Assembly: GCF_020379485.1 (NCBI RefSeq)
Contig: NC_063450.1
Coordinates: 42,808,681 to 42,872,680, forward strand
DNA: 64,000 bases
Source of the DNA: Brassica napus
Taxonomy: Eukaryota > Streptophyta > Magnoliopsida > Brassicales > Brassicaceae
Direction of reading: 5' to 3'
Below the pieces are notes generated by a model. That model did not search any database and had not been told where the DNA came from. It saw only the letters and a list, made by a program, of their open reading frames with translations. This document shows positions 23,948 to 33,126 of this stretch, one piece after another. The first letter of the stretch is position 1, and each line of letters starts with the position of its first letter. The translations under genes and the position numbers were made by a program.

Positions 23948-26803
23948 ATGGACCAAATCGAACTACCGTCGACTCTATTTGCTGATGGGTGTGAGCCGGC
24001 TGGAGATAGAGTTAACCAGTACTTCAAATTGAACACCATTAGAGCCGTTCTTAAAGCCCTTCAACCGTCGGAGCTTGAACACATCCGACCGTGTTTTGGA
24101 AAGCTACTAGACATCTACTCGAAACCTGTTTTCTCCGGTAAGTTGGCTCATTTCCTACTCACACGGCAGCTAGACGTTGTTAAGCGGCATGAAATTTGGT
24201 GTGTTTTTGCTGGTAAACCGATTAGGTTTTCCATCCGAGAGTTTGGTTTGGTCACCGGCCTTAACTGCAGCCCTCTGCCTCCCATTGACCCGGCTCTGTT
24301 GAAGTGCCCACCCGGCGTTACCCCCTACTGGTTTACTCTTTTTGGAGGTGAGGAGTCTGTCACAGGGGAGATTTTGATGGCTAAACTCCGGAGGCCGAAG
24401 TCTTTAACTGAGGAGCAGCGAATCAAATATGCATGCTTGTTTCTTGTTGATGGTCTCTTGTATCGTCGATCTTTTCATATGAAGATTCCGAAGCAACATG
24501 TTGAACTGATTCGTGATTTGGATGTTTTTTTGAGTTACCCTTGGGGTAGGTACAGCTTTGATATGACAATGCAATGCATTAAGACAAGGTCTCCCAATCA
24601 ATTAGCTCAAGGCTTCATTCATGCGCTGCTGCTTATATTCAGTGAGGCTGTACCTGCTTTGCGTTCGGCTACGGGTGACGAGACTGATCCAGAATCTGGT
24701 GAGGAAGAAGATATCCCGGTTGTGTCTTTCAAATTGGATAAAATATGAGAGCTAGATGCGGAAGAAGGGGTACGTGAATTTTAATTTCAATGTTATTTTA
24801 TTTCTTATTTAATACTTACTCACCTAAACAGTTTTATATCACTCCAAGTTATTTAATTCTGTCCACTTTCTTTTATATATATCTAACTTCATTCTTATAC
24901 AGGTATTTACTTGTCTGCACATCTAACATCTCCCTGATTCAATTTTAGGTTGAGGGCCTCCCAATCATTCCTTTGGCAGATGCTGAGGTTGGTGATTGTA
25001 GCTGGACTAATGAGGTTAGTGATCCCCATGTGGAAGCCATGATGCAGCTCATAGAGGAGGGAACCTAATTTATACATCATATGTTTGTAGGCGGGATTCA
25101 AGGCTCTGCTGCTTCTGTGGTGCCTCCTTCTAGAGTGGTTAAGAAAGCGAAACGCAAAGTTAATGTTCGGGTTGTTGAGGAGTCTGCTGAGACGTCCAAG
25201 TCCAAAAAATCAAAGCTTCGTAGTGCTCAGGCAAGATCTGGCCAAGTGGACCCTCCTGCAAAACTGCTGGCGGCTGTGTCATCAGAAATAAGAGCTGGTT
25301 TGAAAGAATCACAGGCGGCTGTGTCCTCGTAAATCAAAGCTGGTTTGGAAGAAGCCAGGCGGTGGTGTATGCCAGCGTCAGTGTTGATATGAAGGCGATG
25401 CAGTCGCGGTTGGAGAGCAATATAAGGGCCACTGTCATCCAAGCCGTGGCTGAGTACATGATGAGTAAAGACACTCTCGGCGATGTCGTTAAAGACATTG
25501 ACGGTTACGCCTCCAGCTGTACCTGTTGTGATCAACCAAGGAAAGGAGGTAGGCTTTTAATTTGCATCTAGTTTCTCATGTTTTTTGCACCTCCCTGACA
25601 TTTAAAATTTTCTAGTCGGAACTCTCCCAAGTGCAAAGTGAACATGAAAGTCGTTCTAATTCATTTGAACCAGCCTCGGTTAGTCATTTTCATTTACCAA
25701 AAACGATCCCAAAGATTCATTATTGTTAACTTCTAACCAGAGATGTTCCAATGCGAAGGGTGGTGTGGTTGTCGAGGAGGAGGTTGCCGCTCTTGTGCAG
25801 GAGAAACCACCTACTGCTGTCTATTCTACTACTGTGAAGTTTAAGAAGCTAATTTCAAATATTGATGCGGACACGTAAGCAATCCAACTTTCCATAAACT
25901 TCATCCATGCCCCTTTCTTAAATGTCTATTTTCATCCATGGATCCGTATCTAGCAATATTCCACTTTATATATCTATATAATGCCTTTTATCTCTACTAG
26001 AAACTAGGCTGGTCGATTTCAGTAATGGGTTGGTCCTGAAGGGAAATGAGCTACTCGCCATATCCTCCATTATCCCCCGGCTAATCCGCAGGTGTGTATT
26101 TCCCTTCTGTTATGACTCAAAGCTGTTTCTTATTTCTGATTTTTGAGTTTTTTTAGGTCATGGACTCATGTGTGAGTGTCATTAGGGAGTCTCTTTTCAA
26201 AAACATCAACCCAGCCAACGACCCTAGGGCGGATATGTTACCTTGCAGGTTTTATGGAGCATTTGCAGCTGAATACTCAAAGTTCAAGAAGTGTAGGCGT
26301 CAAGAAGGATTCGCATTTAATTCAGATCTTGTTAATTCTGTCACCGTGAGGTGCGATGAGCTGGGGAAGGAATGGTTGAAGGATATTGACTACTTGTATT
26401 CTCCGTTTAACATTGATAAGAATCGGTGCGTTGGGTTGGTTGTGGATTTGCGCTTGCGCACACTCACGGTTTTTGACTGCACTGCTTCTGCTCGTCGTGC
26501 CTCAAGGCTAAAGCCCCAGCTTGAATTTATATGTGAGATGTTCCCATAACCGACATGTGAGTCGCAACGACCTTATGACCAATTTTTTGCTCGTGCCTTT
26601 ATCATTCATCAGGAACACCCATGTCACCCAAGCATCTGTCCGTGCCAACACGGGTATCCTTTCCCTTCTTTTCATGGAAGCACATGCTGTTGGGGGTTCG
26701 GAGAAGGTTCGCCTTGTCAATGAGGTTGGTATCCGGCAGCGAGCTGAGTAGCTGGCGGTGGACATGTATGAGCACTGTCATGGCGAGCTTGTAGACGACT
26801 AAG
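23948..26803 (+). pseudogene. DUF1985/Ulp1-type MULE-associated gene, right copy
   Basis: The first exon (23948 to about 24769) encodes a DUF1985 domain, but TGA at 24746-24748 replaces the Trp codon still present in the left copy. Further exon-like blocks lie at about 24949-25068, 25090-25331, 25362-25545, 25741-25875 and 26160-26803. The last blocks form a Ulp1-like C48 peptidase domain (KDIDYLYSPFNIDKNRCVGL, then SLLFMEAHAVGG). The family's catalytic His-Trp is Arg-Cys here, and the Gly-Asp-Cys-Gly site has degenerated to an Asn-Thr-Gly segment. A stop follows RQRAE near 26751. SUMO-protease activity is therefore not expected. Transcribed outward, downstream of the aspartic-protease-like gene. 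Confidence 0.78.
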
Positions 26804-26809
26804 TTTCTA

Positions 26810-26838
26810 GATACGGATCCATGGATGAAAATAGACTT
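26810..26838 (-). repeat. Short inverted copy of arm sequence
   Basis: The 28-29 bases around 'gatacggatccatggatgaa' are an inverted copy of 25923-25952. With 27062-27309 they look like the two ends of a third, internally deleted copy. Confidence 0.7.
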
Positions 26839-27061
26839 TAGTTTTCGGGCCCTTTGTGGATGTTTAAGAAAAATTATCGCGTGTAACTTTAACTTTTTCT
26901 TTACTACTTTTGTTCGTCATTTCACTCTAACTCGCTACTTTTCAAATTATATGCTTTTGTTTTCTTCCTGTTCTCTATTTTCTTTGCTCCCTGTTTGAGG
27001 TTGTTTGTTTTCCGTTATATCTATATATGGAGGTCTACCCATTTAACAAGTTTCAAGGCTT
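26839..27061. other. Unassigned sequence between two inverted arm fragments
   Basis: AT-rich sequence with no coding frame and no match to the arms that I can see. Confidence 0.5.
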
Positions 27062-27309
27062 TATATGAAGATCTATTTCAATTGTTTTGGAGATCGAAAA
27101 AGCTGAAACCAAAAACGGAAGGGAACTAATGAGATAACAAGATTTGACGGACTCAAAGAAGATAAGATCTGGGAGAAAACTCACCGTCACTACAGTAAAA
27201 GAAATCGGGAGGCAGACGGCTCCGATTATGGCGAGAAAACCGGTGAGTTGTTCCGCCGAGAAGGAGTAAATACAGACCGCCGGAGAAAGAGAAACAAGTA
27301 TGATGGTGA
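27062..27309 (-). repeat. Third partial inverted copy of the arm (DUF1985 leader region)
   Basis: An inverted copy of about 23577-23830 (same orientation as left arm 2213-2475) with a deletion of about 30 bases near its start, where 'ctcctcaatttttggg' of the arm is missing. It breaks off abruptly at 27309 against the GRF gene remnant. Confidence 0.85.
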
Positions 27310-27310
27310 A

Positions 27311-27675
27311 ACTTGCCTTAATTTCCCTTTTTATGGTCTCCATTTCCTTTTCAAGCTCCGTCACTACTCCCTGGCTTCCGACGTCTCTGCCTTCCTCTCG
27401 CCTCTCTATCCCCCGATTCTGTTGTTCTCGTAGCCTTTCCAATTCTTTCTCTTGAGCCTTAATTAGATCTCGTGCTTCAAGCAGAGCGGCCTTTTGCCAC
27501 CCCGTGGTTTCTCCACATCACGCCATGTGAAGTAGTCACAGACGCTTCTCCAGCCAGCACTGCATCTATAAAACCGTCTACAAGGATTGGCGTCTGTCCA
27601 CGCCTGTCTGATTATCGCCACTTTCCCACAGTCGCATAATACTTCTCTCGCGTGATTTTCATTGCTCTGCTCCAT
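27311..27675 (-). pseudogene. GRF-type zinc-finger protein, frameshifted and truncated
   Basis: From ATG 27675 on the minus strand the frame gives a GRF zinc finger: CDCGK, NPCRRFYRC and VCDYFTWRD. GRF fingers bind single-stranded nucleic acid and occur in many small plant genes with a C-terminal coiled coil. The expected helical continuation (ALLEARDLIKAQEKELERLR) is readable only after a one-base frame change near 27493. The gene is cut off by arm-derived sequence at 27310, so the C-terminal part is lost. Confidence 0.75.
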
Positions 27676-28398
27676 TGCCGTTGTGCTTGACTCACCCCCT
27701 GATGTTTCTCATGCCATTTAAACTAGATCTAAGCCTCTATTCTTTTTTCCCTTTTTTTTGGGGCTGCTGTTAGGTTTTGTGGTGTTTCACATGTGTTAAA
27801 TAGTGCTTAGAAGCTTTTCAAAGAAGCTCTACGTGGGGCCCACTCAACCATTTTAGCGGTTTACATAATGCGCTTACTGTTCGAAAACCCTTGGAGTATG
27901 TTGCTTCTTTAAAACATGGTGGTCTAACCCAGTCCGTATTAAATGGTTGTCTATCTTATCTGATCAATATATGGATATCTTCCATACTTCAGTGTTATAC
28001 CAATTTAACACAACTGATTTGATATTATAATATTTCACATACCCGACTGGTGTGCGGACTCACAAGATCAACGCAATACACCATCGGCGAACCCAGAATT
28101 AGAATATTTTACATAGACGTATGGTGTGCGGACTCACACGATCAACGCAATACACCATCGCCAAACATGTTGCAGGAAAATTAAAGTCTTAGGTTTTTCA
28201 CCCTTGGCATTTTTATTACATTGGGAAAACATTGCCAAGTCTTGCAGCCGATGCTAATCCGAGGAGCTGTCTTCTTACATCCAAAATGTGCAGCTTCTTT
28301 TCTACTGCAATGTCAAGCACGGTGTATTAGCAACTCGTGTTTCGTTACATATAAGTTCATGCATGCTCGGTTAGCTTACCATAAATAGCCCTGGTGTT
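27676..28398. repeat. Intergenic stretch with an 80-bp tandem duplication
   Basis: No gene is recognised. Two copies of a unit of about 80 bases lie at 28030-28095 and 28109-28166, sharing 'ggtgtgcggactcacacgat'-like sequence and 'caacgcaatacaccatcg'. Confidence 0.65.
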
Positions 28399-28735
28399 TT
28401 ATATTGGGTTCTTACACGTGGCGCGGTTATGCCCATGCCCAAGGCAACGTGTGCAGTGTCGTTTCTCCTTTTTCCTTGGTTTCTGCAATTTCATCCATTC
28501 CATTGAAACTATTTAGATAATCAGACAAAATATTACACATTTATGTATATATATATATTTTTCATCATACTTTAAACTCACCGGTGGACAAGTATCTTGC
28601 ACGCTTCGGCCTACCAGGTAGTCTTCTGGTCATAAGGGGATGGACTTTCATGGTTGCTATCGCGTCAGGGACGTTGTAGCTGGTGCTCATATCCGGTACC
28701 GGTTCGATGTTCTCAAGCCAATGCGAAAGGCATTA
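28399..28735 (-). pseudogene. MULE transposase (MuDR-type) C-terminal remnant
   Basis: On the minus strand about 28735-28582 reads ENIEPVPDMS followed by MTRRLPGRPKRARYLST. This is the PVPD...GRPKK..R block found near the end of plant Mutator transposases. After a possible intron, 28492-28399 reads a CCHC zinc knuckle CTRCLGHGHNRATC (CX2CX4HX4C) and a stop, the usual C-terminus of this family. The simplest splice does not keep frame, and the catalytic part is not seen, so this is a decayed fragment. It supports a MULE origin for the adjoining repeats. Confidence 0.75.
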
Positions 28736-28773
28736 TTATATTAAGACATTTCCTTGTTCCACAAGTCAACCTG

Positions 28774-28808
28774 TTTAGGGTTTAGGGATTAGGGTTTAGG
28801 GTTTAGGG
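28774..28808 (+). repeat. Interstitial telomere-like repeat
   Basis: Five tandem heptamers of TTTAGGG, the third changed to ATTAGGG. Plant telomeres are (TTTAGGG)n, and short arrays (telo-boxes) also occur in promoters. Confidence 0.85.
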
Positions 28809-29288
28809 TCAGATAACCACCCCACAACGTAGCCTGAAAAAAACAGAAACCGTGGTAAACACAACTGTTACTAAGCAAAAGAAGTGAAAAGAGTAACTGA
28901 AAAAATAGTCAAAGACATTGCACTCAGAGCCATTTTCTTCATGATTTGACTCTTAAGTTCTTTTTTCCATATATTGGAGGAAAAAATTTAAATTTGTTTT
29001 CTAATTTAAAACAATATATTTTCTAAGAAAATTGTCATTTGAGGATTTCAAAATAAAACCATAATTTTGTGAGTTTAGACATAAAATAAATACTATGAGA
29101 TCATTTAAAATACAACTATAATAGTTATAAATGATATATTTTATATTGTTATAAGAAAAACAGGATAGATAACTAACATAAGAAAGTACAGATAAGTTTC
29201 ACATAACTTATTCGGTTTATATACGTTAAAACAGAGCAACAACTAAACATTTAAAACAAACTGTTAAAAATAGTCATCATTAATTTAC
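28809..29288. other. AT-rich intergenic stretch
   Basis: No gene or recognised element. Probably contains the upstream promoter of the cysteine-rich peptide gene. Confidence 0.5.
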
Positions 29289-29297
29289 TATATAAAT
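29289..29297 (+). promoter_or_regulatory. TATA box of the cysteine-rich peptide gene
   Basis: TATATAAAT about 100 bases before the ATG at 29392, a normal spacing for a plant core promoter with a 60-70 base leader. Confidence 0.55.
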
Positions 29298-29391
29298 TAC
29301 CAAGACTAACACAATATTACAAAAAAGAGTCATCTTTTCACGATCAAAATCACTGTACTAGAATTTCATATTTGTTCTAATAATATACATT

Positions 29392-29676
29392 ATGACGACT
29401 CAAACTTGTAAAAAATCAATTATTATTTTCATGATTGTAGCTATATGTACAGTGATGTTCTCGGCACAAAGTTGTGTTTCAACCAATTGTGAAAAATGTA
29501 TCAAACACTGCATCTCGATTCACTGCATGAAAGTAGCCAAAAAAGCAGATATGACTATTTGTGAAGAAGCTTGCAAAATGTTTTGCAACAAACATGTAAC
29601 AAGTCATGAAGAATACGCTGTTCCTGTAACCGATGGTGGTTTCATATGCACATATATTTGGAATTGTCTTTCGTAA
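29392..29676 (+). CDS. Small secreted cysteine-rich peptide (94 aa)
   Basis: A single open frame with a short basic N-terminus and a hydrophobic stretch (residues 9-26), typical of a secretion signal that would be cut near residue 27. The mature part has ten cysteines at 28, 33, 36, 40, 45, 57, 61, 65, 86 and 92. The CX3C ... CX3C spacing (36/40 and 57/61, or 61/65) recalls helical-hairpin peptides. The overall pattern also resembles plant thionin-like or defensin-like secreted peptides. I do not recognise the exact family. Isolated among transposon remains, with its own TATA box. Defence or reproductive signalling roles are typical of such peptides but unproven here. Confidence 0.65.
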   Translation: MTTQTCKKSIIIFMIVAICTVMFSAQSCVSTNCEKCIKHCISIHCMKVAKKADMTICEEACKMFCNKHVTSHEEYAVPVTDGGFICTYIWNCLS

Positions 29677-29727
29677 CTACTTTCAAATTAAAAAATTACC
29701 ATTGTATTCTTTCTTTTAACATATTAA

Positions 29728-29757
29728 ATATATATATATATATATATGTGTGTATAA
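29728..29757. repeat. TA/TG microsatellite
   Basis: A run of alternating TA that passes into TG, just downstream of the cysteine-rich peptide gene. The following 29760-30230 is AT-rich without a recognised gene. Confidence 0.8.
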
Positions 29758-30231
29758 TTGTATATTTGTGTTTGTTTGATCTGACGCATATTATATATAT
29801 ACTTTTATTGTGCAACAAGTTTTTATCGGTGTTAACATACATTTAATATTCAAAATAACTCTATATTTCAAAAAATATATCACAACAATTCCAATAAACA
29901 ATAAACAATGCAATATTAACCTAGTCAAATTTCAGTTTAATCAACATCAACACTAAGTAAAAATATGTTAGTGATAAATATTGCATTGTAAATTTTACAT
30001 AATTTAATGATATAAAAATTAAGAATCAATCCACACAAATAAAAAGAAATATAGTCAAATTCTATGCAAGCCAAAAATTAACAGTGAAAATAAAGTTTAG
30101 CGCACTTAAGATAAAAGTGAAAAAAGTAAACCACAGAAAGAAAAAAATATGATCTGGTCGCATTAACTCATACATCAGTTCAATGTAGGAACTCCAAAAA
30201 TCAAACCTTCTAAGTTTTCACCTTATGTACT

Positions 30232-31545
30232 TTGGAGTGTTCAGCATATTTGCATAATAGTGCTGTTTCAGCCTTGGATGATCAGATTCGTAGAGCCAAG
30301 GATATTCTCTTGCTGAAGAAGGCCATTAACTCACTTCTTTATTCTCTAGAATTGAGTGACGTTAGTTGGCAGTGGTGGTGTTTGGAGTTGCCGCAAAGTG
30401 GGTCTTGTCGTGAGAGTGATTCCTTGATTATGCTCAGCTCAAGCTTGAGGTCAAACTTGATTTCAAGGGAGTGAGTGTACATGAGAGTACATGGTTGCTC
30501 TTTGATGGTGAATGTAATGATTTGTTGGTTTACATTAACAAGCAAGTCTGATCTTTTCAAGAAAATTGTTAGAGAACAAAGGGAAAAGATAGAACCATGT
30601 ATACATGAGATGGTACGAGTGGAGAATCATCAATCACTTAAAGAAGGGACTTTATAGTGATACACGTTAAGAGACAACAAGGGCAGGTTTTGATACATCA
30701 ACAGAAGCAATGGAAGAAGTTCTACAAATACGTAAATAGAGAAGTGAGTACAAAGGTGGATGGACAGGTACATTTGTATCAGACTCAGCCATATATGACA
30801 CATGATGTTCATAAAGCAAGGAGATGCAAGTTCTTGGCAAATACAATGTTGCTTCTTTCTCTGAGATTGATTCTAGAAGGTTCAGTGGCACTTCTATTGT
30901 TTCAGAGGCTTCCAATGAATTGTTGGGAGAATGGATTAATTCTCCTGTGTTTGCTCCACCATCTTGTTGGAAATTTGAGGAAGATGTGTTCAATCTAGCT
31001 CTGGAAAACATTTGGCTTGTGTCAGTGGTTTCCACACCTCAATTCTTAACATATAAGCTTGTGGGTAAGCTTATTTTCAAAGGGGGAAGTATTGATAGAC
31101 ATCTAATATCAAAGGCAGAGGATGGAAAAAAGAATCAAAGGTTGGTCAAGTTTAATCGTCTGGTGTTGAAAGCAACGAGGCTGACGTGGCCAAATGAAGA
31201 ATGGTTGAGAAGACTCTGGCTGAGTGAGAAGCTTTGCTGTTACGGAGGATTGAAGCGTCTCGTGAGATGGAAAAGAGTATAACAATGAAGAACAGAGGAA
31301 GAGGAAGATTATGCTTTGATGCTGCTGTAGATTGACGCCATGAGTCATCTTAACCCGATCGCCATAAGATCGGTGATGAAGGTGAAGCTCGCCATGAGAA
31401 TCTAGCCGGAGTCAAGCTCAAAGTTGTTCGCTTATCATTTTTGTAACTGTTCAATAAAAGAGTTAGGGATTTGTAAACTCTATCACTCTTTTCCACTACA
31501 AACCCTTCTATTCAATAGAAACAATCAATCGAATATATGTAACAC
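30232..31545 (+). pseudogene. Unrecognised coding remnant, possibly retroelement-derived
   Basis: Several open segments in different frames (30232-30474, 30657-30998, 30824-31282) overlap in a stretch less AT-rich than its surroundings. The best (30824-31282, 152 codons) has Trp- and Ser-rich sequence such as SEASNELLGEWINSP. The tail (31320-31510), with several short direct words and 'gtaaactctatcactctttt', resembles the ends of plant LTR elements. I cannot name the family, and the broken frames suggest a decayed element. Confidence 0.35.
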
Positions 31546-31791
31546 CTAAAATGAATTCAATCAAACATAATAACGGTATATACCGCTTTGGTGTCTAGAA
31601 TACTCCGGCCGTCTACGGCTAATGGGCCATCCACACCTGTTCTCTCGGCATGTGGGTCCCATCCGGTTCCAACTGTCGGTCTGTTAATTTTTCAAAGGCT
31701 CGAAATCACTGTTTACTGACCCTGCAATCACCACATGACCTTTCCCCGTGCTTTGGCCTCACTCGCACGCATCGCTAATCACTTTCCGACA

Positions 31792-31833
31792 GGTCACCCA
31801 TCATTCAACTACTCCAGATCAAACATGCTTAAC
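31792..31833 (-). other. 5S rRNA-derived block in the 3' LTR of Cassandra
   Basis: Same block as in the other LTR but more diverged (gttaagcatgtttgatc, then gatgggtgacct). Confidence 0.75.
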
Positions 31834-32238
31834 TCTGTAGTTCCAAACGGATGTGTGCCGGAAAAGGTAAGCGCACATTGATGACATAGGTAGTCAAATC
31901 AATTCTCTTAAGCCCTTCCATATATCACAACTCGGGATGTTATAATTCACCCCCTCTCAAAGAACGCAACGTCCTCGTTGCACCCCACGACAGTTCCCAA
32001 GATGCCTCACGGATCAGAACTAAGATGGCTAACCAGCTCTGATACCATTTATAACGCTCCGACCGTCCATGGCTAATGGGCCACCCACGCCCGCTCTCTC
32101 GGCCCGTGGGCCCCATCCCGTTCTAACTGTCGGTCCGTAAATTTTTCCAAGGCTCGAAATCATTATTTACTGATACTGCAATCACCACATGACTTTTTCC
32201 CGTGCTTTGACCTCACTCGCACGCTATCGGGAATCATA

Positions 32239-32280
32239 GGTCACCCATCCGTCCACTACTCTAGCTCAAGCACGCTTAAC
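32239..32280 (-). other. 5S rRNA-derived promoter block in the 5' LTR of Cassandra
   Basis: The minus strand reads gttaagcgtgcttgagc, then agagtagt, then ggatgggtgacc. These correspond to box A, the intermediate element and box C of plant 5S rRNA genes, internal promoters for RNA polymerase III. The box A part is essentially unchanged here. Confidence 0.8.
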
Positions 32281-32391
32281 TCTGGATTTCTAAACGGATG
32301 TGTGCCGCAAAAAGTAAGCGCACTTTGATGATATAGGTAGCCAAATCAATTCTCTTAAGCTCTTCCATATATCACAACTCGGGAGGTTACA

Positions 32392-32852
32392 TTGTCTTTG
32401 TCTTTTATTCATAAGTAGCATTAGGTAGATTAGCACCAAGACTGAAATAAATGAAGTCGTATGATATTGATTAGATATTGATTAATAATTGTAGCCTTGT
32501 AGAGTTGTATGTTTGTTTTATGTTATTGTTTTGTTATTTTTCTGAATCTCTGGACACATACTTAGTTTTGAGGTATGTTTCTACGCAAAGATACAATTCA
32601 GATTCTTTTGTTCTCTTTTTTTTGTGCAAGGCAAACCAACATCACTCTTTTAAGACACTAAAAGCACGCACTCACCATTAGTTCATAATCGTAAAATAAA
32701 AGCACGTGGAGGTCGAACATAGTCATGAATATAGAAAAGAAAACAAAGAGACTCCAAGACATCATCCACACTGATCAGACATACAGAAAAAGGAAACAAC
32801 ATAAAGCGAGAAACTGGTTGGTTCGCTTCAACGACAACCTCTCTCACACACA
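32392..32852. other. Intergenic stretch
   Basis: AT-rich sequence between the Cassandra element and the SKP1-like pseudogene. No gene recognised. Confidence 0.5.
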
Positions 32853-33126
32853 TCATTCAAAAGCCCTTTTGTTCTCCATGCGCACCTCCTCTTCCTCTTC
32901 AGGTGTAAAGTCGTTTTCGATGTTGAAGGTTGTGTGAATCTCTTCTGGAGTCTTGCCTTTGATCATATCAGCCACTGTATGGCGTGTAAGGTCAGGCAGG
33001 TTCTTGATGTTCAAATAATTAGCAGCTAGGATGAGTTTAAAGAGGGTAGCTTGATCGATTTCATAAACTGAGCATCCCAAGCCTTGGGGTCATCGTCGTA
33101 GGAACCCCCACCATCGACGGCTGTTT

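Larger units (their letters stand above)
16753..26042. repeat. Giant inverted repeat, right arm
   Basis: Mirror of the left arm without the copia element. It can be followed to 26042, where the left partner leaves the window, so the true end may be further right. By eye, differences are sparse in the gene-bearing outer part (none in the aspartic-protease exons, about 6 per kb at the outermost kb) and denser toward the centre (roughly 2 percent in 17000-17500 and 17820-18050). Confidence 0.95.
31597..32391 (-). mobile_element. Cassandra-type TRIM retrotransposon (5S rRNA in LTRs)
   Basis: Two direct repeats of about 345 bases (31597-31944 and about 32050-32391) flank only about 100 internal bases. 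On the minus strand the upstream repeat begins TGTAACCTCCCGAG. The internal part begins with tggtatcagagc, the standard binding site for initiator tRNA-Met, and ends in a purine-rich gagagggggtgaa. No protein is encoded. Both LTRs contain a block resembling 5S rRNA (see separate entries), which is the hallmark of Cassandra elements. The 3' LTR start has changed TG to TA. Confidence 0.85.

Noticed and set aside
1..26042. Arms as ordinary transposon terminal inverted repeats
   Set aside because: They hold complete multi-exon genes and internal older repeats, and no transposase lies between them. A duplicated unit in inverted order fits better, although MULE termini may lie outside the window.
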